Assembly: GCF_000368825.1 (NCBI RefSeq)
Contig: NZ_KB849711.1
Span: 1-64,000 of the forward strand
Length of the DNA stretch: 64,000 nt
Direction: 5' to 3'
Origin: Acinetobacter ursingii DSM 16037 = CIP 107286
GTDB lineage: Bacteria; Pseudomonadota; Gammaproteobacteria; Pseudomonadales; Moraxellaceae
This document shows, piece after piece, positions 1 through 10,260 of this stretch. Under the pieces are notes generated by a model. The model saw nothing but the letters and a program-made list of their open reading frames with translations, did not search any database and had not been told where the DNA came from. Position 1 is the stretch's first letter. Every line of letters begins with the position of its first letter. The translations under genes were made by a program, and so were the position numbers.

Positions 1-76
1 TGGTGGAGACTAGGAGAGTCGAACTCCTGACCTCCTGCGTGCAAAGCAGGCGCTCTACCAACTAAGCTAAGTCCCC
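1..76 (-). tRNA. tRNA-Ala (anticodon TGC)
   Basis: Read on the minus strand the sequence folds as a full cloverleaf. It has a 7-bp acceptor stem (GGGGACT pairing with AGTCTCC, one G-T pair), a D-arm AGCTTAGTTGGTAGAGC, anticodon TGC in CTTTGCACG, a T-arm with GTTCGAC, and an encoded CCA end at 3-1. It lies downstream of tRNA-Ile in the 16S-23S spacer, the usual order. The 23S gene is outside the window. Confidence 0.96.
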
Positions 77-131
77 AGCTTATATCATTTACGTATCTTT
101 AACTCTGTACTCATTAATCTATTCGTCAGAA

Positions 132-208
<77 letters not shown>

Positions 209-330
209 TGAGAAAGTTTTAAAGCACCGCTTTAAAAGTTTCGCAAGACAAACAGCTTCGCTGTGCGTAGTGTTTGATTCTCGCTCTTTTTTTAAAAGCT
301 TCTCTCTAAATCTTTTTCATTCAGATACCA

Positions 331-370
331 GAAGAACAACTTGTTGTGGATTCTTACCAATCAACCAATC
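331..370 (-). other. 16S processing stalk, 3' half
   Basis: The segment beginning GAAGAACAACTTGTTGTGGA is complementary, with a few mismatches and one bulge, to the leader segment around 2030-2068. The two halves flank 16S and would form the long stem cut by RNase III during 16S maturation. The pairing is read from the sequence; RNase III use is inferred from other rrn operons. Confidence 0.7.
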
Positions 371-377
371 TTTTCGT

Positions 378-1914
<1,537 letters not shown>

Positions 1915-2029
1915 AAATCATTTCGCACCTTATTAAAGACAAGGTGCCAATTCTGGCTCATCAATTACTGACAAATTCTCTCAAATAAACTTCGAGTAAT
2001 TTAAACCAATCAATTAATGATAATATTTC

Positions 2030-2068
2030 GATCAATCAATTAGTAAAAATCCACACAAGTTGTTCTTC
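2030..2068 (-). other. 16S processing stalk, 5' half
   Basis: This leader segment is the partner of 331-370. The core GAAGAACAACTTG pairs perfectly and the helix continues through GTGGATT and further imperfect pairs. It lies between the P2 promoter and the mature 16S 5' end, as expected for the leader arm of the 16S precursor stem. Confidence 0.7.
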
Positions 2069-2120
2069 TATATTCTTAATGATCTTCTTCATGCTTCGTC
2101 AGCATCAAGCTAGGTCGGCT

Positions 2121-2148
2121 ATATTACTCTCAATCTCTTAAAAGTCAA
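2121..2148 (-). promoter_or_regulatory. rrn promoter P2
   Basis: On the minus strand TTGACT (2148-2143) is followed after 16 nt by TAATAT (2126-2121). It is a good sigma-70 promoter about 210 bp before the mature 16S 5' end, in tandem with a second promoter further upstream. Confidence 0.65.
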
Positions 2149-2272
2149 CAGGCAATTTAGATATTTTTAAAACTCATTTTACTCAACCAAAATATCAATC
2201 AAATCCCTCAAGACCCAACCAACACCCTGTTTTTCAACAAGTTTTTATCCGCTTCACCGCCGATGAGTGCGC

Positions 2273-2300
2273 ATTCTACAGCATTATCAGTTCTTCGCAA
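2273..2300 (-). promoter_or_regulatory. rrn promoter P1
   Basis: On the minus strand TTGCGA (2300-2295) is followed after 16 nt by TAGAAT (2278-2273) and then a GC-rich start region beginning GCGC, as in stringently controlled rRNA promoters. AT-rich DNA lies upstream and could act as an UP element. Confidence 0.65.
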
Positions 2301-2385
2301 GCCTTATTCTGGTTTTTAATTTTCAAGTGCTTATCTTTTAAACCAAATTAAACATAAATACATGATTTTAATTGTTTAATTTATT

Positions 2386-2979
2386 TTAGTTTTTTAAGTA
2401 AGCTAAAATCATTTTCGATAACTCATTCTTAAGTTGCTGTTCTTCAATCAAAAAATCATTATTACTGACGTAGCGCATCATGGTAAATAAAGTGCTATTA
2501 ATAATTACAAAGGATTTATGTTTTAGGGTTTCAAAGTCCCACTCTCGATCAAAACGATTAAATACATATAAACCAACTTCAAAAAAATGTTGTTCTAAAA
2601 CCTGAGCGGCTTTTGAATGGTTATAGCCATGCCAGTGTTTAAGCACTTCAATAAAAAAGCCCTGATCGGCTTTCATCATATCAAAACCGAATTGAACACT
2701 CAGTGGAATAATCTCTTCAATCGTGAGCTGTTCTTGTGTCACCACAAGCTGTTTAAGCGCCTGCCCTAATGTTTCACTTTTGCGCAACAGTAATTCCTGA
2801 ACAATTTGTTCTTTATTTTCAAAATATTGATAAATTGATCCGACACTAATTCCTGAACGCTCTGCAATTTTAGGTGTCGTGAGTTGCAACAGCCCATATT
2901 CAGCAATACATAATTGGGCTGCATGTAAAACAGTATCAACCAAATAAATGGCGCGTTGTTGTTGTGGCTGCTTTCTCAT
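2386..2979 (-). CDS. TetR/AcrR family transcriptional regulator
   Basis: This 197-residue protein has an N-terminal TetR helix-turn-helix at about residues 10-56, including TTPKIAERSGISVGSIYQYF. That is the family signature: helix 2, a turn, then GSIYQYFENKEQI. The remaining helical part would bind a ligand and form the dimer interface. It is divergent from the MpaB-family oxygenase at 3066, and the gap between them contains a perfect 20-bp palindrome at 3008-3027. The likely role is therefore repression of itself and the oxygenase. The ligand is unknown. The ATG at 2979 has only a weak ribosome binding site. Confidence 0.9.
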   Translation of the reverse strand: MRKQPQQQRAIYLVDTVLHAAQLCIAEYGLLQLTTPKIAERSGISVGSIYQYFENKEQIVQELLLRKSETLGQALKQLVVTQEQLTIEEIIPLSVQFGFDMMKADQGFFIEVLKHWHGYNHSKAAQVLEQHFFEVGLYVFNRFDREWDFETLKHKSFVIINSTLFTMMRYVSNNDFLIEEQQLKNELSKMILAYLKN

Positions 2980-3007
2980 GGGATGTTCTTTTCAAGATGC
3001 GAATTGA

Positions 3008-3027
3008 ATACGAATAATTATTCGTAT
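3008..3027. promoter_or_regulatory. perfect 20-bp palindrome, likely TetR operator
   Basis: ATACGAATAATTATTCGTAT is its own reverse complement. It lies in the 86-bp gap between the divergent TetR and oxygenase genes. A TATAAT at 3044-3049, read rightwards, places the -35 region of the oxygenase promoter over the palindrome, so a bound dimer would block transcription. Binding is inferred. Confidence 0.75.
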
Positions 3028-3065
3028 TAGAGTTTGATTAAACTATAATCAGGCACAAACTTCAA

Positions 3066-4271
3066 ATGCAAAATACAACCCCCTCAAGATTATCTTCTTT
3101 TGAACGCATGTCCGAGCAGAGCTGGTTGAGTCGTGTTTTATCACGCATCAATAAACGTCCGATTCAACCCAGCTTTGAGGAATACACCGCACTGGGGCAG
3201 GCCTTGCAGTCGGGCGATCAAGAGATGGATCAGCTCATACTCTGGATGATGAAAAATCCACGTTTACATCGTCAGTTCTTTGAAACAGCCTTGTTTCAGG
3301 GCATTGAGCAACTTCCAGAGTCGATCCCAGAACTTGAGCATTTCTTCGCACATGTCACCCAAGCGCCTGTTTGGCTGGAACAAGATAAGATCGATGCTGC
3401 ATTAGCTTTTACACATAAATTAGGTATCAATAATGGTTTTATTCTTCGGGACTTATCACTTATGGCGGGTTATTTATATCCTGGATTTAATCAACCTTTG
3501 ATGCTCACTGGTGCCTTAAAAAAACAGGCAGGAACACGCTTGGCTGAAACCACCAAGTGGTGGGTTGATATTACTGAACCTAATAGTTTACAACGTTTTA
3601 ATGCAGGTTTTACCTCAACCATTTATGTACGGTTTATTCATGCATTAGTCCGTCATCAGTTAGGTAAATCAGAACGTTGGGATGCCCGTACTTGGGGCTT
3701 ACCGATTAATCAGTTTGATCTGGCCATGACCAATATTGCTTTTAGTGGCGTGGTATTACTCGGAATTCGTGCGCTGGGAATTTTACCCAATCAACAAGAA
3801 GTCGAAAATTTTCTGCATTTTTGGAAATATATTGGTTGGCTAATGGGCGTCGATGAAAAATGGCTGGTGGATCAGGAAAGTGAGGGTTGGCGATTGTTGT
3901 ATTGGATGCAATTTGCCCATCCCCAATCTGATGATTCCAGTTTTGCACTTGGACAGAGTTTATCGAAAGAGCCTTTTGAACGGCGTTATCGTTATCTTCG
4001 CCCCTTACAACAAAAAATAGCTTATCGACAACATCTGCAAGTGACTCAGTTTTTTATTGGTCGAAAGCGTATGCAAAAGTTAGGCTTAGAACATGGTTCA
4101 GCGGCTTGGTTTGCTTATTATCTGATGATTCGCAATTTGGTGTTATATACAGGGGCTAAATTTGTGCCCAAACTGGATCAAACTTTGCGAGAAAAAGGAC
4201 GAAATATTCAAAAACTGGGACTAGCTTTATATCAAAGTGAATCGAAACAATTGGCCAGTATGCATCAATAA
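3066..4271 (+). CDS. oxygenase MpaB family (DUF2236) protein
   Basis: This 401-residue protein belongs to the DUF2236 / MpaB / latex-clearing-type family of predicted haem-dependent oxygenases. Recognisable parts are the ERRYRYLRP segment, the FTSTIYVRFIHALVRHQLG helix (an arginine plus a conserved histidine, the usual haem-pocket region) and a Trp-rich middle. There is no obvious signal peptide. The substrate is unknown. It is controlled in all likelihood by the divergent TetR repressor, whose operator overlaps its promoter. The ATG at 3066 lacks a strong ribosome binding site; a second Met at codon 15 is no better. Confidence 0.8.
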   Translation: MQNTTPSRLSSFERMSEQSWLSRVLSRINKRPIQPSFEEYTALGQALQSGDQEMDQLILWMMKNPRLHRQFFETALFQGIEQLPESIPELEHFFAHVTQAPVWLEQDKIDAALAFTHKLGINNGFILRDLSLMAGYLYPGFNQPLMLTGALKKQAGTRLAETTKWWVDITEPNSLQRFNAGFTSTIYVRFIHALVRHQLGKSERWDARTWGLPINQFDLAMTNIAFSGVVLLGIRALGILPNQQEVENFLHFWKYIGWLMGVDEKWLVDQESEGWRLLYWMQFAHPQSDDSSFALGQSLSKEPFERRYRYLRPLQQKIAYRQHLQVTQFFIGRKRMQKLGLEHGSAAWFAYYLMIRNLVLYTGAKFVPKLDQTLREKGRNIQKLGLALYQSESKQLASMHQ

Positions 4272-4302
4272 GACAAGAGGGAGTTTAAACTCCCTCTTGT
4301 CT
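4271..4302. terminator. bidirectional terminator
   Basis: This is a perfect 32-bp palindrome with arms AGACAAGAGGGAGTTT and their complement, followed by TTTT rightwards. It lies between the converging oxygenase and Met/His-rich peptide genes and would end transcription from both. Confidence 0.85.
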
Positions 4303-4316
4303 TTTAACGAACGCTT

Positions 4317-4574
4317 TTAATGTGAAGATGATGGGTCATGTTGATGATCCATCGGCATATCTTTCATATCCATCGGCATAGCATCATTTTTTTCAGACTC
4401 AGACTGCATCTGATGCTGCATTTGCATCTGCTTTTGTTTGTGCATTGGCATATAGTCAGGCTCATTATTCATTGCCAAATAAAATACCCACATAAACAAA
4501 AAGGCTAAAATAATCGCGATGATCAGGAGTTTCCAACCCCAAATCGATTTTTCGGGTGACAGTTTTTCACGCAT
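4317..4574 (-). CDS. Met/His-rich single-span membrane protein, probably copper-related
   Basis: This is an 85-residue protein if started at the third codon of the longest frame, where GGAG lies 7 nt upstream of the ATG at 4574; the ATG at 4580 is too close to that site. One transmembrane helix (LLIIAIILAFLFMWVFYLA) is followed by a soluble tail full of methionine and histidine in MxM, MxxM and MDHQH arrangements. Such tails bind Cu(I)/Cu(II) in known copper proteins. It follows the copper-type TonB receptor by 43 bp and is probably cotranscribed. I do not recognise a named family; the copper link is inferred from composition and neighbours. Confidence 0.75.
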   Translation of the reverse strand: MREKLSPEKSIWGWKLLIIAIILAFLFMWVFYLAMNNEPDYMPMHKQKQMQMQHQMQSESEKNDAMPMDMKDMPMDHQHDPSSSH

Positions 4575-4617
4575 GGACATTCTCCATAAAATTGAAACGA
4601 TGTTTATATCCAGAAAA

Positions 4618-6660
4618 TCAGAATTTCATACTGACACGCGCCCAGTAGTTACGACCAATGTTATTGAACTGTTCATTGGCAGCATAACCGAACAAGGCAG
4701 CACCCGATTTATTCAAGTGTTCGCTATAGGCTTTATCGAGTAGGTTATCAATCCCGACTGAGAAGTCGAGTGCTTCACTGTACTTGTATGTTGCATTCAT
4801 GGCTAGCGTCGAAAAGGCTTTGCTTTTCCCCATATCATAGCCCACGATATTACCGTCGTTTAGGCTAATCCGATTCTGTTCAGCAACGGCGCGCCATAAC
4901 AGACCTAAGCTGTATTTTTCCTGTACATAACGTAGATTCAAACGCCCTTCCAACGGTGCAATTTGCGGTAAGGGCTTATTGTCCGTGGTATTTTCGCCCC
5001 ATGCATACATCGCTGAAAGATCAGCCTGAAGATGCTCATTAAATTGATAACCCACACCTGCTTCTGCACCTGCAATCGTCGCATCAACATTATTTGCCAA
5101 TGGATACATTTGACTTGCGTTTGGCGCATTATATCTGACCAGAATAAAATCATTGATCAACCCCGCATACGCTGAAGCCCATGTGTTCCAAGCACCATGT
5201 TGCTGCTCAAACCCGATATCCAATTGAGCAGTTTTCTCGGTCTTTAAGTTATTTAAATTATTAACCATTAAATAAGAAGACTGACCCATCATATTGGTTG
5301 AACCGTTTCCATGATCCGTCGCGGTGCTATACAGCTCCCAATAATCTGGACTACGTTCAACATAACCTATTCCTGCATAGGTTTTAAAACCATGCTCAGG
5401 CAAGGTGCTTTCGATACGAATAAACCCACTTGGATTAGTATCTGTTCGTTCCTGATCATTTTCAGCACTGCCCACTTTGACATGGTCAAAACGTGCACCA
5501 GCAACCAGTTTATTGTTTGGATTTAAACGATAGGTCCATTCGCTAAACGCACCATAAGATTCAAAGCGTAAATCTCCATCTAACGGTGGAATTGGATTTG
5601 CATCGCGCATGTACATATTGCCCGCATGTTTATTTTCCTGACGATCAACACCAGAAATCACACTAAAATTATCCCACTCTGTAGTGATCGCTGCTCGTGT
5701 ATTAAGTGTACGGCGCGTGACTTCCATGGCCATAGGCATCATGGGTGGGGTACGCATTTTATAATTATCCATGATGTGATCGTTGTAGCTATAGTCCACT
5801 TGAACTTCAACTTTTTTAATCACATCAGTTAGGTTTTTTTGTTCTGCGTGTAATCCTAAACTTTCACGTTGAAACTGTGTTCCGTCCATTGTACGTCCAG
5901 CGTATGCCGCTTCGCCATCGCCTTTTCCGCCTTTCAGTTCAATCCATGAATCCTGTGTCGGTTTCCAGCCTAGAGCCAAGTCAGCATTCCAACGTTCCCA
6001 ATTAGAATGAACCTTGTCACCATTGCCATCCTGATAATCATTGGCTACTGAACGATTGGCATTAATACGCGCATATTTAGTTTCATCGCCAATCGCCGCT
6101 TCCACATTATGATCGAGTCGCCCATAAGATCCCATCAAGACACTGGCCTGACCACGATAAGGTTGATTGGCCGTTAAATTTTCTGGTTCCCGATCAAAAA
6201 TCACGGTCGCCGCAGAACCTGTATTGGCATATTGAACCGTTTGTGGCCCTTTGATCACAGTAATTCGATCATAACTTTCTGGATTAATATAGGAAGTGGG
6301 CGCATCCATACGCGCTGGACAAGCACCCAGATTTTCTGTGCCATCTGTCAAAATTTTGATGCGCGAACCAAACATGCCACGAAAGGTGACATCACCATTA
6401 GTTCCACCATTTTTAATCGCATTAAAGCCCATAATGCTTTGTAAATAATCGGCACCATCGGTCGCAGGTACAGGCTGGATCGGCTGCTTGGGATTCGCTT
6501 GAACCATTAAACCATTTGATAGGCGATTATCCTGAGCCGTCACCACGATGGGTGCCATTTTCTTAGTTTGAATATCATCTTCTGCAAACACGCCACTTGA
6601 GCTTAGGGCGATCAAAACCGCAGCCGAAAGCGGCTGTAATAAAAATTGAGTTTGAGTCAT
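4618..6660 (-). CDS. TonB-dependent copper receptor (OprC-like)
   Basis: This 680-residue outer-membrane receptor has a signal peptide ending near SSGVFA (residue 26). A plug domain covers roughly residues 40-160, and a 22-strand barrel ends in the aromatic C-terminus ARVSMKF. The plug contains CPARM (C114, M118), matching the CxxxM copper-binding motif known from Pseudomonas OprC. Extracellular stretches rich in Met and His, such as PPMMPMAMEV and NMYMRD, fit the same metal. It imports copper through TonB-ExbBD energy. It lies between a DUF2946 gene and a Met/His-rich peptide gene, which together look like one operon. Confidence 0.88.
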   Translation of the reverse strand: MTQTQFLLQPLSAAVLIALSSSGVFAEDDIQTKKMAPIVVTAQDNRLSNGLMVQANPKQPIQPVPATDGADYLQSIMGFNAIKNGGTNGDVTFRGMFGSRIKILTDGTENLGACPARMDAPTSYINPESYDRITVIKGPQTVQYANTGSAATVIFDREPENLTANQPYRGQASVLMGSYGRLDHNVEAAIGDETKYARINANRSVANDYQDGNGDKVHSNWERWNADLALGWKPTQDSWIELKGGKGDGEAAYAGRTMDGTQFQRESLGLHAEQKNLTDVIKKVEVQVDYSYNDHIMDNYKMRTPPMMPMAMEVTRRTLNTRAAITTEWDNFSVISGVDRQENKHAGNMYMRDANPIPPLDGDLRFESYGAFSEWTYRLNPNNKLVAGARFDHVKVGSAENDQERTDTNPSGFIRIESTLPEHGFKTYAGIGYVERSPDYWELYSTATDHGNGSTNMMGQSSYLMVNNLNNLKTEKTAQLDIGFEQQHGAWNTWASAYAGLINDFILVRYNAPNASQMYPLANNVDATIAGAEAGVGYQFNEHLQADLSAMYAWGENTTDNKPLPQIAPLEGRLNLRYVQEKYSLGLLWRAVAEQNRISLNDGNIVGYDMGKSKAFSTLAMNATYKYSEALDFSVGIDNLLDKAYSEHLNKSGAALFGYAANEQFNNIGRNYWARVSMKF

Positions 6661-6761
6661 GTCTGTTTATCTCAAAACATAAATACGGAGTGGCCTAAAC
6701 TGCGCAAAAACAGCTTAAGCATGATGTAAGCTTTAAAACCTAGAAAGCTAAAGGTATTTAG

Positions 6762-7202
6762 TTATGCGAAAACAGGCGGGGCTCGACCCTGAGGTAGTAA
6801 AAAAAGTCGCTGAAGCGCGAAGTAAATATGCCGAAACGTTTGTTGATATGCCAATAAGCGAATCTGAATCCGGACTAAAACTTCTTTAACTTCGAGTTCA
6901 GGAGGTAACACTAGATTGCCATAGACCGTACAATACTGACATTGATGATTCAGATCATGATGGTCATGACCCTGTACAGGCTTGGATGGTGCAGACATAT
7001 CATGATGCATATGCTGCATCGCTGAAAGCGAGGAATGATCAGAAGAAGATGATGCAGTTAACCTTAACGCTTGGGTAATAGTTTCACAGACCGGAGCAAT
7101 TTGATATTGCTTCGGTAATAGCGGTTGTAAAAATACCGCGACCTGTAAAAATACTGCGGTAAAACCCAGCAGCAACCCTGTGCGTAACAGCAAAACGTTC
7201 AT
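6762..7202 (-). CDS. DUF2946 family protein, probably exported and copper-linked
   Basis: This is a 146-residue protein starting at the ATG at 7202. A longer frame to 7244 would begin with TTG inside the def terminator hairpin and is rejected. An N-terminal hydrophobic segment (LLLRTGLLLGFTAVFLQVAVFL) acts as a signal or anchor. The middle is rich in His and Met (MQHMHHDMS, HDHHDLNHQCQYC), with the conserved CxxC typical of DUF2946. The family is often found beside TonB copper receptors. It lies 101 bp upstream of one and is probably its operon partner. Confidence 0.8.
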   Translation of the reverse strand: MNVLLLRTGLLLGFTAVFLQVAVFLQPLLPKQYQIAPVCETITQALRLTASSSSDHSSLSAMQHMHHDMSAPSKPVQGHDHHDLNHQCQYCTVYGNLVLPPELEVKEVLVRIQIRLLAYQQTFRHIYFALQRLFLLPQGRAPPVFA

Positions 7203-7231
7203 CTCAACATTTTTTCGTCGGCAAGTATAAC

Positions 7232-7255
7232 AAAGCCCAATCAAAATTGGGCTTT
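7232..7255 (-). terminator. def terminator
   Basis: The minus strand reads AAAGCCCAAT-TTTG-ATTGGGCTTT, a 10-bp stem ending in a run of T. It starts 23 bp after the def stop codon. It also shows that the downstream DUF2946 gene cannot start at 7244. Confidence 0.8.
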
Positions 7256-7278
7256 TAGTACAACAGCTTTTGCCAAAA

Positions 7279-7803
7279 TTAGCGTTTTACTGCCACTTTT
7301 TCACGTTGACGCACCACTTTTTCAACTTTTTCACGCGCTCGTTGACGTTTTAGTGGCGATAAATAATCCACAAATAACTTGCCATTTAAGTGATCCATTT
7401 CATGTTGGATACAAACAGCGAGAAGTTCGTCAGCCTCCAACTCAAATGCTTGACCATCAAGGTTAATTGCCTCTATTTTGACACGTGACGGACGCTCAAC
7501 TTTATCGTATATTTGAGGCACTGAGAGACAGCCTTCTTCGTACGGCTGAGTTTCTTCGGTGAGTGGGGTAACTTTGGGGTTAATAAATACCATGGGTTGG
7601 TCTTTATTTTCAGACAAATCCATGACAATCAGTTGAATATGACGATCTACTTGTGTCGCAGCCAAACCAATACCTGGTGCTTCATACATAGTTTCAAACA
7701 TATCAGCTGCAAGTTGACGAATTTCATCGGTCACTTCTTCAACTGGCTTAGCAATGGTGCGCAGGCGGGGATCTGGGAAACTTAAAATAGGTAATAAGGC
7801 CAT
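7279..7803 (-). CDS. def: peptide deformylase
   Basis: This 174-residue enzyme removes the formyl group from the N-terminal methionine of new proteins. All three family motifs are present: GIGLAATQ (about residues 45-52), EGCLS (about 91-95) and QHEMDHLNG (about 132-140). The Cys of motif 2 and the two His of HEMDH bind the metal. The start ATG at 7803 follows GAGGATAACCAT, a good ribosome binding site. It is divergent from the LysM protein gene, part of a conserved block with dprA and tsaC. Confidence 0.97.
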   Translation of the reverse strand: MALLPILSFPDPRLRTIAKPVEEVTDEIRQLAADMFETMYEAPGIGLAATQVDRHIQLIVMDLSENKDQPMVFINPKVTPLTEETQPYEEGCLSVPQIYDKVERPSRVKIEAINLDGQAFELEADELLAVCIQHEMDHLNGKLFVDYLSPLKRQRAREKVEKVVRQREKVAVKR

Positions 7804-7924
7804 ATGGTTATCCTCACTTATGCCATTGATCGAAAAACCAATGAAGAAAAAGCTTCATCAAAAAAATGTGTGTATTGTGCTGATTATAACGCAACTACAC
7901 ACATAATTTTTAGGAATTATGATA

Positions 7925-9076
7925 ATGAAAAAGGTTTTGCACGGCATTCGATCATTTAATGCCTTGGGGTTGAAAAAACATTGTATCGCTGTGGCGATTT
8001 GCGCTGGACTCGGGATGACGGGACTCAGTGCAACCTACGCAGCAAGTCCAAACGTGAATCCACCTTCACTCAGAGCAAGCGCACCAAATGTTTATGTCGT
8101 TAAAAAAGGCGATACATTGTGGGATATTTCAGGAAAATTTCTGGATAAACCTTGGCGCTGGCCTGAAATCTGGGCAAGCAATAAACACGTTAAGAACCCG
8201 CACTGGATTTATCCCGGTGATCGCTTGTTGTTATGTACGCTAGATGGACGTCCACTGGTAGGCCGTGACGAAGGTGATGGTTGTGAAGGTATTATCCGTC
8301 GTTATTCGGGACGAACCACGCTACAGCCTCAAGTTCGTATTGAACAACTCAGTAATACGATTCCTGTGATTCCACTGGACAATATCAAACAATGGTTAGA
8401 TCGTACCGCCATTGTCGCGAGTGACAGTATCGAAAATACACCTTATATTTTAGGGACAGCAGATCAGCGTGTACTGGCAGGTAAAGGGCAAAATGTTTAT
8501 GTACGCGGTCAGGGCCTAACTTCGGGTCAACGCTATGCGGTCTATCGTAAAGGCGAACCTTATGTGCTGACAGATGCAAATGGCAAAAAACACACCGTGG
8601 GCTTGGAATTACTGCAAGTCGCTTCAGGTATTGTGACTCAAGTCGACCATGATATTGCCACCATGGAACTGACCGATAGCTACAATGCTGAAGTTCGTCG
8701 TGGTGATCTGGTCATGTTTGAACAAGAAGCCATGTTACCAACTTTGTTCTATCCAACAGAAGCCAATCAGGTGACTCAAGGTGGACAGATCATTCGGGTA
8801 ATGGGTTCAATCGGTTCTGCTGCTAAAAATAGTGTAGTCACCATTGATCGTGGTCGTCTGGATGGTGTGCAATCAGGTCATGTTTTTGCAATTTATCAAC
8901 AAGGTGAAACGGTTCAGGACCCTAAAACCAAAGAAAGAATCAAATTACCAAATCAGAAAGTCGGAACCTTGATGGTATTTAGAACTTTTGACCAACTAAG
9001 CTATGCCTATGTGTTAGAAAGTTCCCTACCGATTAAAGTGGGTGCTGAGATTTTGCCTCCCCGTCTTGACGATTAA
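7925..9076 (+). CDS. LysM peptidoglycan-binding domain protein
   Basis: This exported protein of about 383 residues begins at the second ATG (7925), which stands 9 nt from AGGA; an ATG two codons earlier is only 3 nt away. A basic start and a hydrophobic stretch ending ATYAA form the signal peptide. A LysM domain follows at about residues 55-105 (YVVKKGDTLWDISGKFL ... IYPGDRLLL), which binds cell-wall glycan. The rest has no motif I recognise. Genes of this type commonly precede dprA in this group of bacteria. The role is probably in the envelope; no catalytic domain is visible. Confidence 0.88.
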   Translation: MKKVLHGIRSFNALGLKKHCIAVAICAGLGMTGLSATYAASPNVNPPSLRASAPNVYVVKKGDTLWDISGKFLDKPWRWPEIWASNKHVKNPHWIYPGDRLLLCTLDGRPLVGRDEGDGCEGIIRRYSGRTTLQPQVRIEQLSNTIPVIPLDNIKQWLDRTAIVASDSIENTPYILGTADQRVLAGKGQNVYVRGQGLTSGQRYAVYRKGEPYVLTDANGKKHTVGLELLQVASGIVTQVDHDIATMELTDSYNAEVRRGDLVMFEQEAMLPTLFYPTEANQVTQGGQIIRVMGSIGSAAKNSVVTIDRGRLDGVQSGHVFAIYQQGETVQDPKTKERIKLPNQKVGTLMVFRTFDQLSYAYVLESSLPIKVGAEILPPRLDD

Positions 9077-9087
9077 AAACCCATCTT

Positions 9088-10218
9088 ATGCTAAACAATT
9101 TGAATCCTCATCACTACCACACCATTGCGGTGTGGTATCTGGTGCAACATTCTCTTTCTGCATTTCAAAAAATCAAACATCATTTTGGTGATTGTGAACA
9201 AGCCATGTTGCCCCAACATTTGGCGCAGTGGTCACAGTTGGGCTTACATGCCAGTCATCTGAAACGTGTTCAAGAATATCAAAGCGATGCTGGTCAACAG
9301 GATTTTGCTAGACTGATTAATTTGGTAAAACAGTACACCGATTTTATTGTTACACCCGATGATACACTATACCCATCGCAACTGCTTCCTTATGAAGATC
9401 GCCCACCGATTATTTTTGGGCAGGGTAAAGTTGATGCCTTACTACAACCACAAATTGCAATTGTAGGTAGCCGCAAACCTAGTCCACATGGTCGACAGGT
9501 CGCTTATGATTTTGCTTTTTATTTAAGTGAAAAAGGCTTCTTTGTTAGTAGCGGTCTGGCACATGGGATTGATGAAGCAGCACATCAGGGTGGTTTACAG
9601 CATCAGCGTAGTATCGCGGTCATGGGTACGGGTCTGGATACGACTTATCCGACAGCCAATCAAGATTTACGCCAACAAATAGCACAACAAGGTGCAGTCA
9701 TTAGTGAATTTTTACCGCAAACCTTGCCCTTACAACGTCATTTTCCACGGCGTAACCGAATCGTGAGTGGCTTAAGTCTGGGAGTACTGGTGGTTGAAGC
9801 CAAACAGCAAAGCGGCTCATTAATCACCGCCAATGAAGCAGCCAAACAAGGCAAACTCATTTTTGCGATTCCAGGGCATATTTATAGCGAATTTCATCAA
9901 GGTTGCCATCAACTGATTCGGGAAGGTGCAATTTTGGTTGATCATCCTGAACAGATCATTGAAGATTTAGCGCTGCCAACACAATGGCAAATCAATCAGC
10001 AAGTGCAACCTGACTCAACTGAGCAAACTCATCATATCCCAGAGCATTTAATTGGCTTATATCAACAACTGGATTGGATCGGACAAAGTATCGATCAACT
10101 CGCTCAAAACTTTACTGGATCAACTGCCGAATTAACTGGTCAATTGATGGAACTTGAACTCTCGGGACTATGTATGCAACAGGCTGGTTTATATCAACGT
10201 TGCCGACCAAACTATTAA
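9088..10218 (+). CDS. dprA: DNA-processing protein DprA
   Basis: This 376-residue protein loads RecA on incoming single-stranded DNA during natural transformation. The Rossmann-like DprA core is clear: GSRKPSPHG at about residues 128-136, SSGLAHGIDEAAH at about 154-166, GTGLDTTYP at about 182-190 and FPRRNRIVSGLS at about 217-228. A C-terminal winged-helix-like region (about 310-370) is also present. It begins 11 bp after the LysM gene and is followed by tsaC, so the three are probably cotranscribed. No ribosome binding site is obvious. Confidence 0.96.
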   Translation: MLNNLNPHHYHTIAVWYLVQHSLSAFQKIKHHFGDCEQAMLPQHLAQWSQLGLHASHLKRVQEYQSDAGQQDFARLINLVKQYTDFIVTPDDTLYPSQLLPYEDRPPIIFGQGKVDALLQPQIAIVGSRKPSPHGRQVAYDFAFYLSEKGFFVSSGLAHGIDEAAHQGGLQHQRSIAVMGTGLDTTYPTANQDLRQQIAQQGAVISEFLPQTLPLQRHFPRRNRIVSGLSLGVLVVEAKQQSGSLITANEAAKQGKLIFAIPGHIYSEFHQGCHQLIREGAILVDHPEQIIEDLALPTQWQINQQVQPDSTEQTHHIPEHLIGLYQQLDWIGQSIDQLAQNFTGSTAELTGQLMELELSGLCMQQAGLYQRCRPNY

Positions 10219-10260
10219 CGTTCACAATAGCGACTGTTTTTATCCAAGCAGGACATCATC

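Larger units (their letters stand above)
1915..2385. other. rrn leader and promoter region, no protein gene
   Basis: This 471-bp stretch holds the 16S leader, the 5' half of the processing stalk and the two tandem promoters listed separately. The far end is also the downstream region of the TetR gene. I could not pick out a convincing boxA antitermination site by eye. Confidence 0.7.

Noticed and set aside
7203..7244. Longer start for the DUF2946 protein
   Set aside because: It begins with TTG inside the def terminator hairpin.
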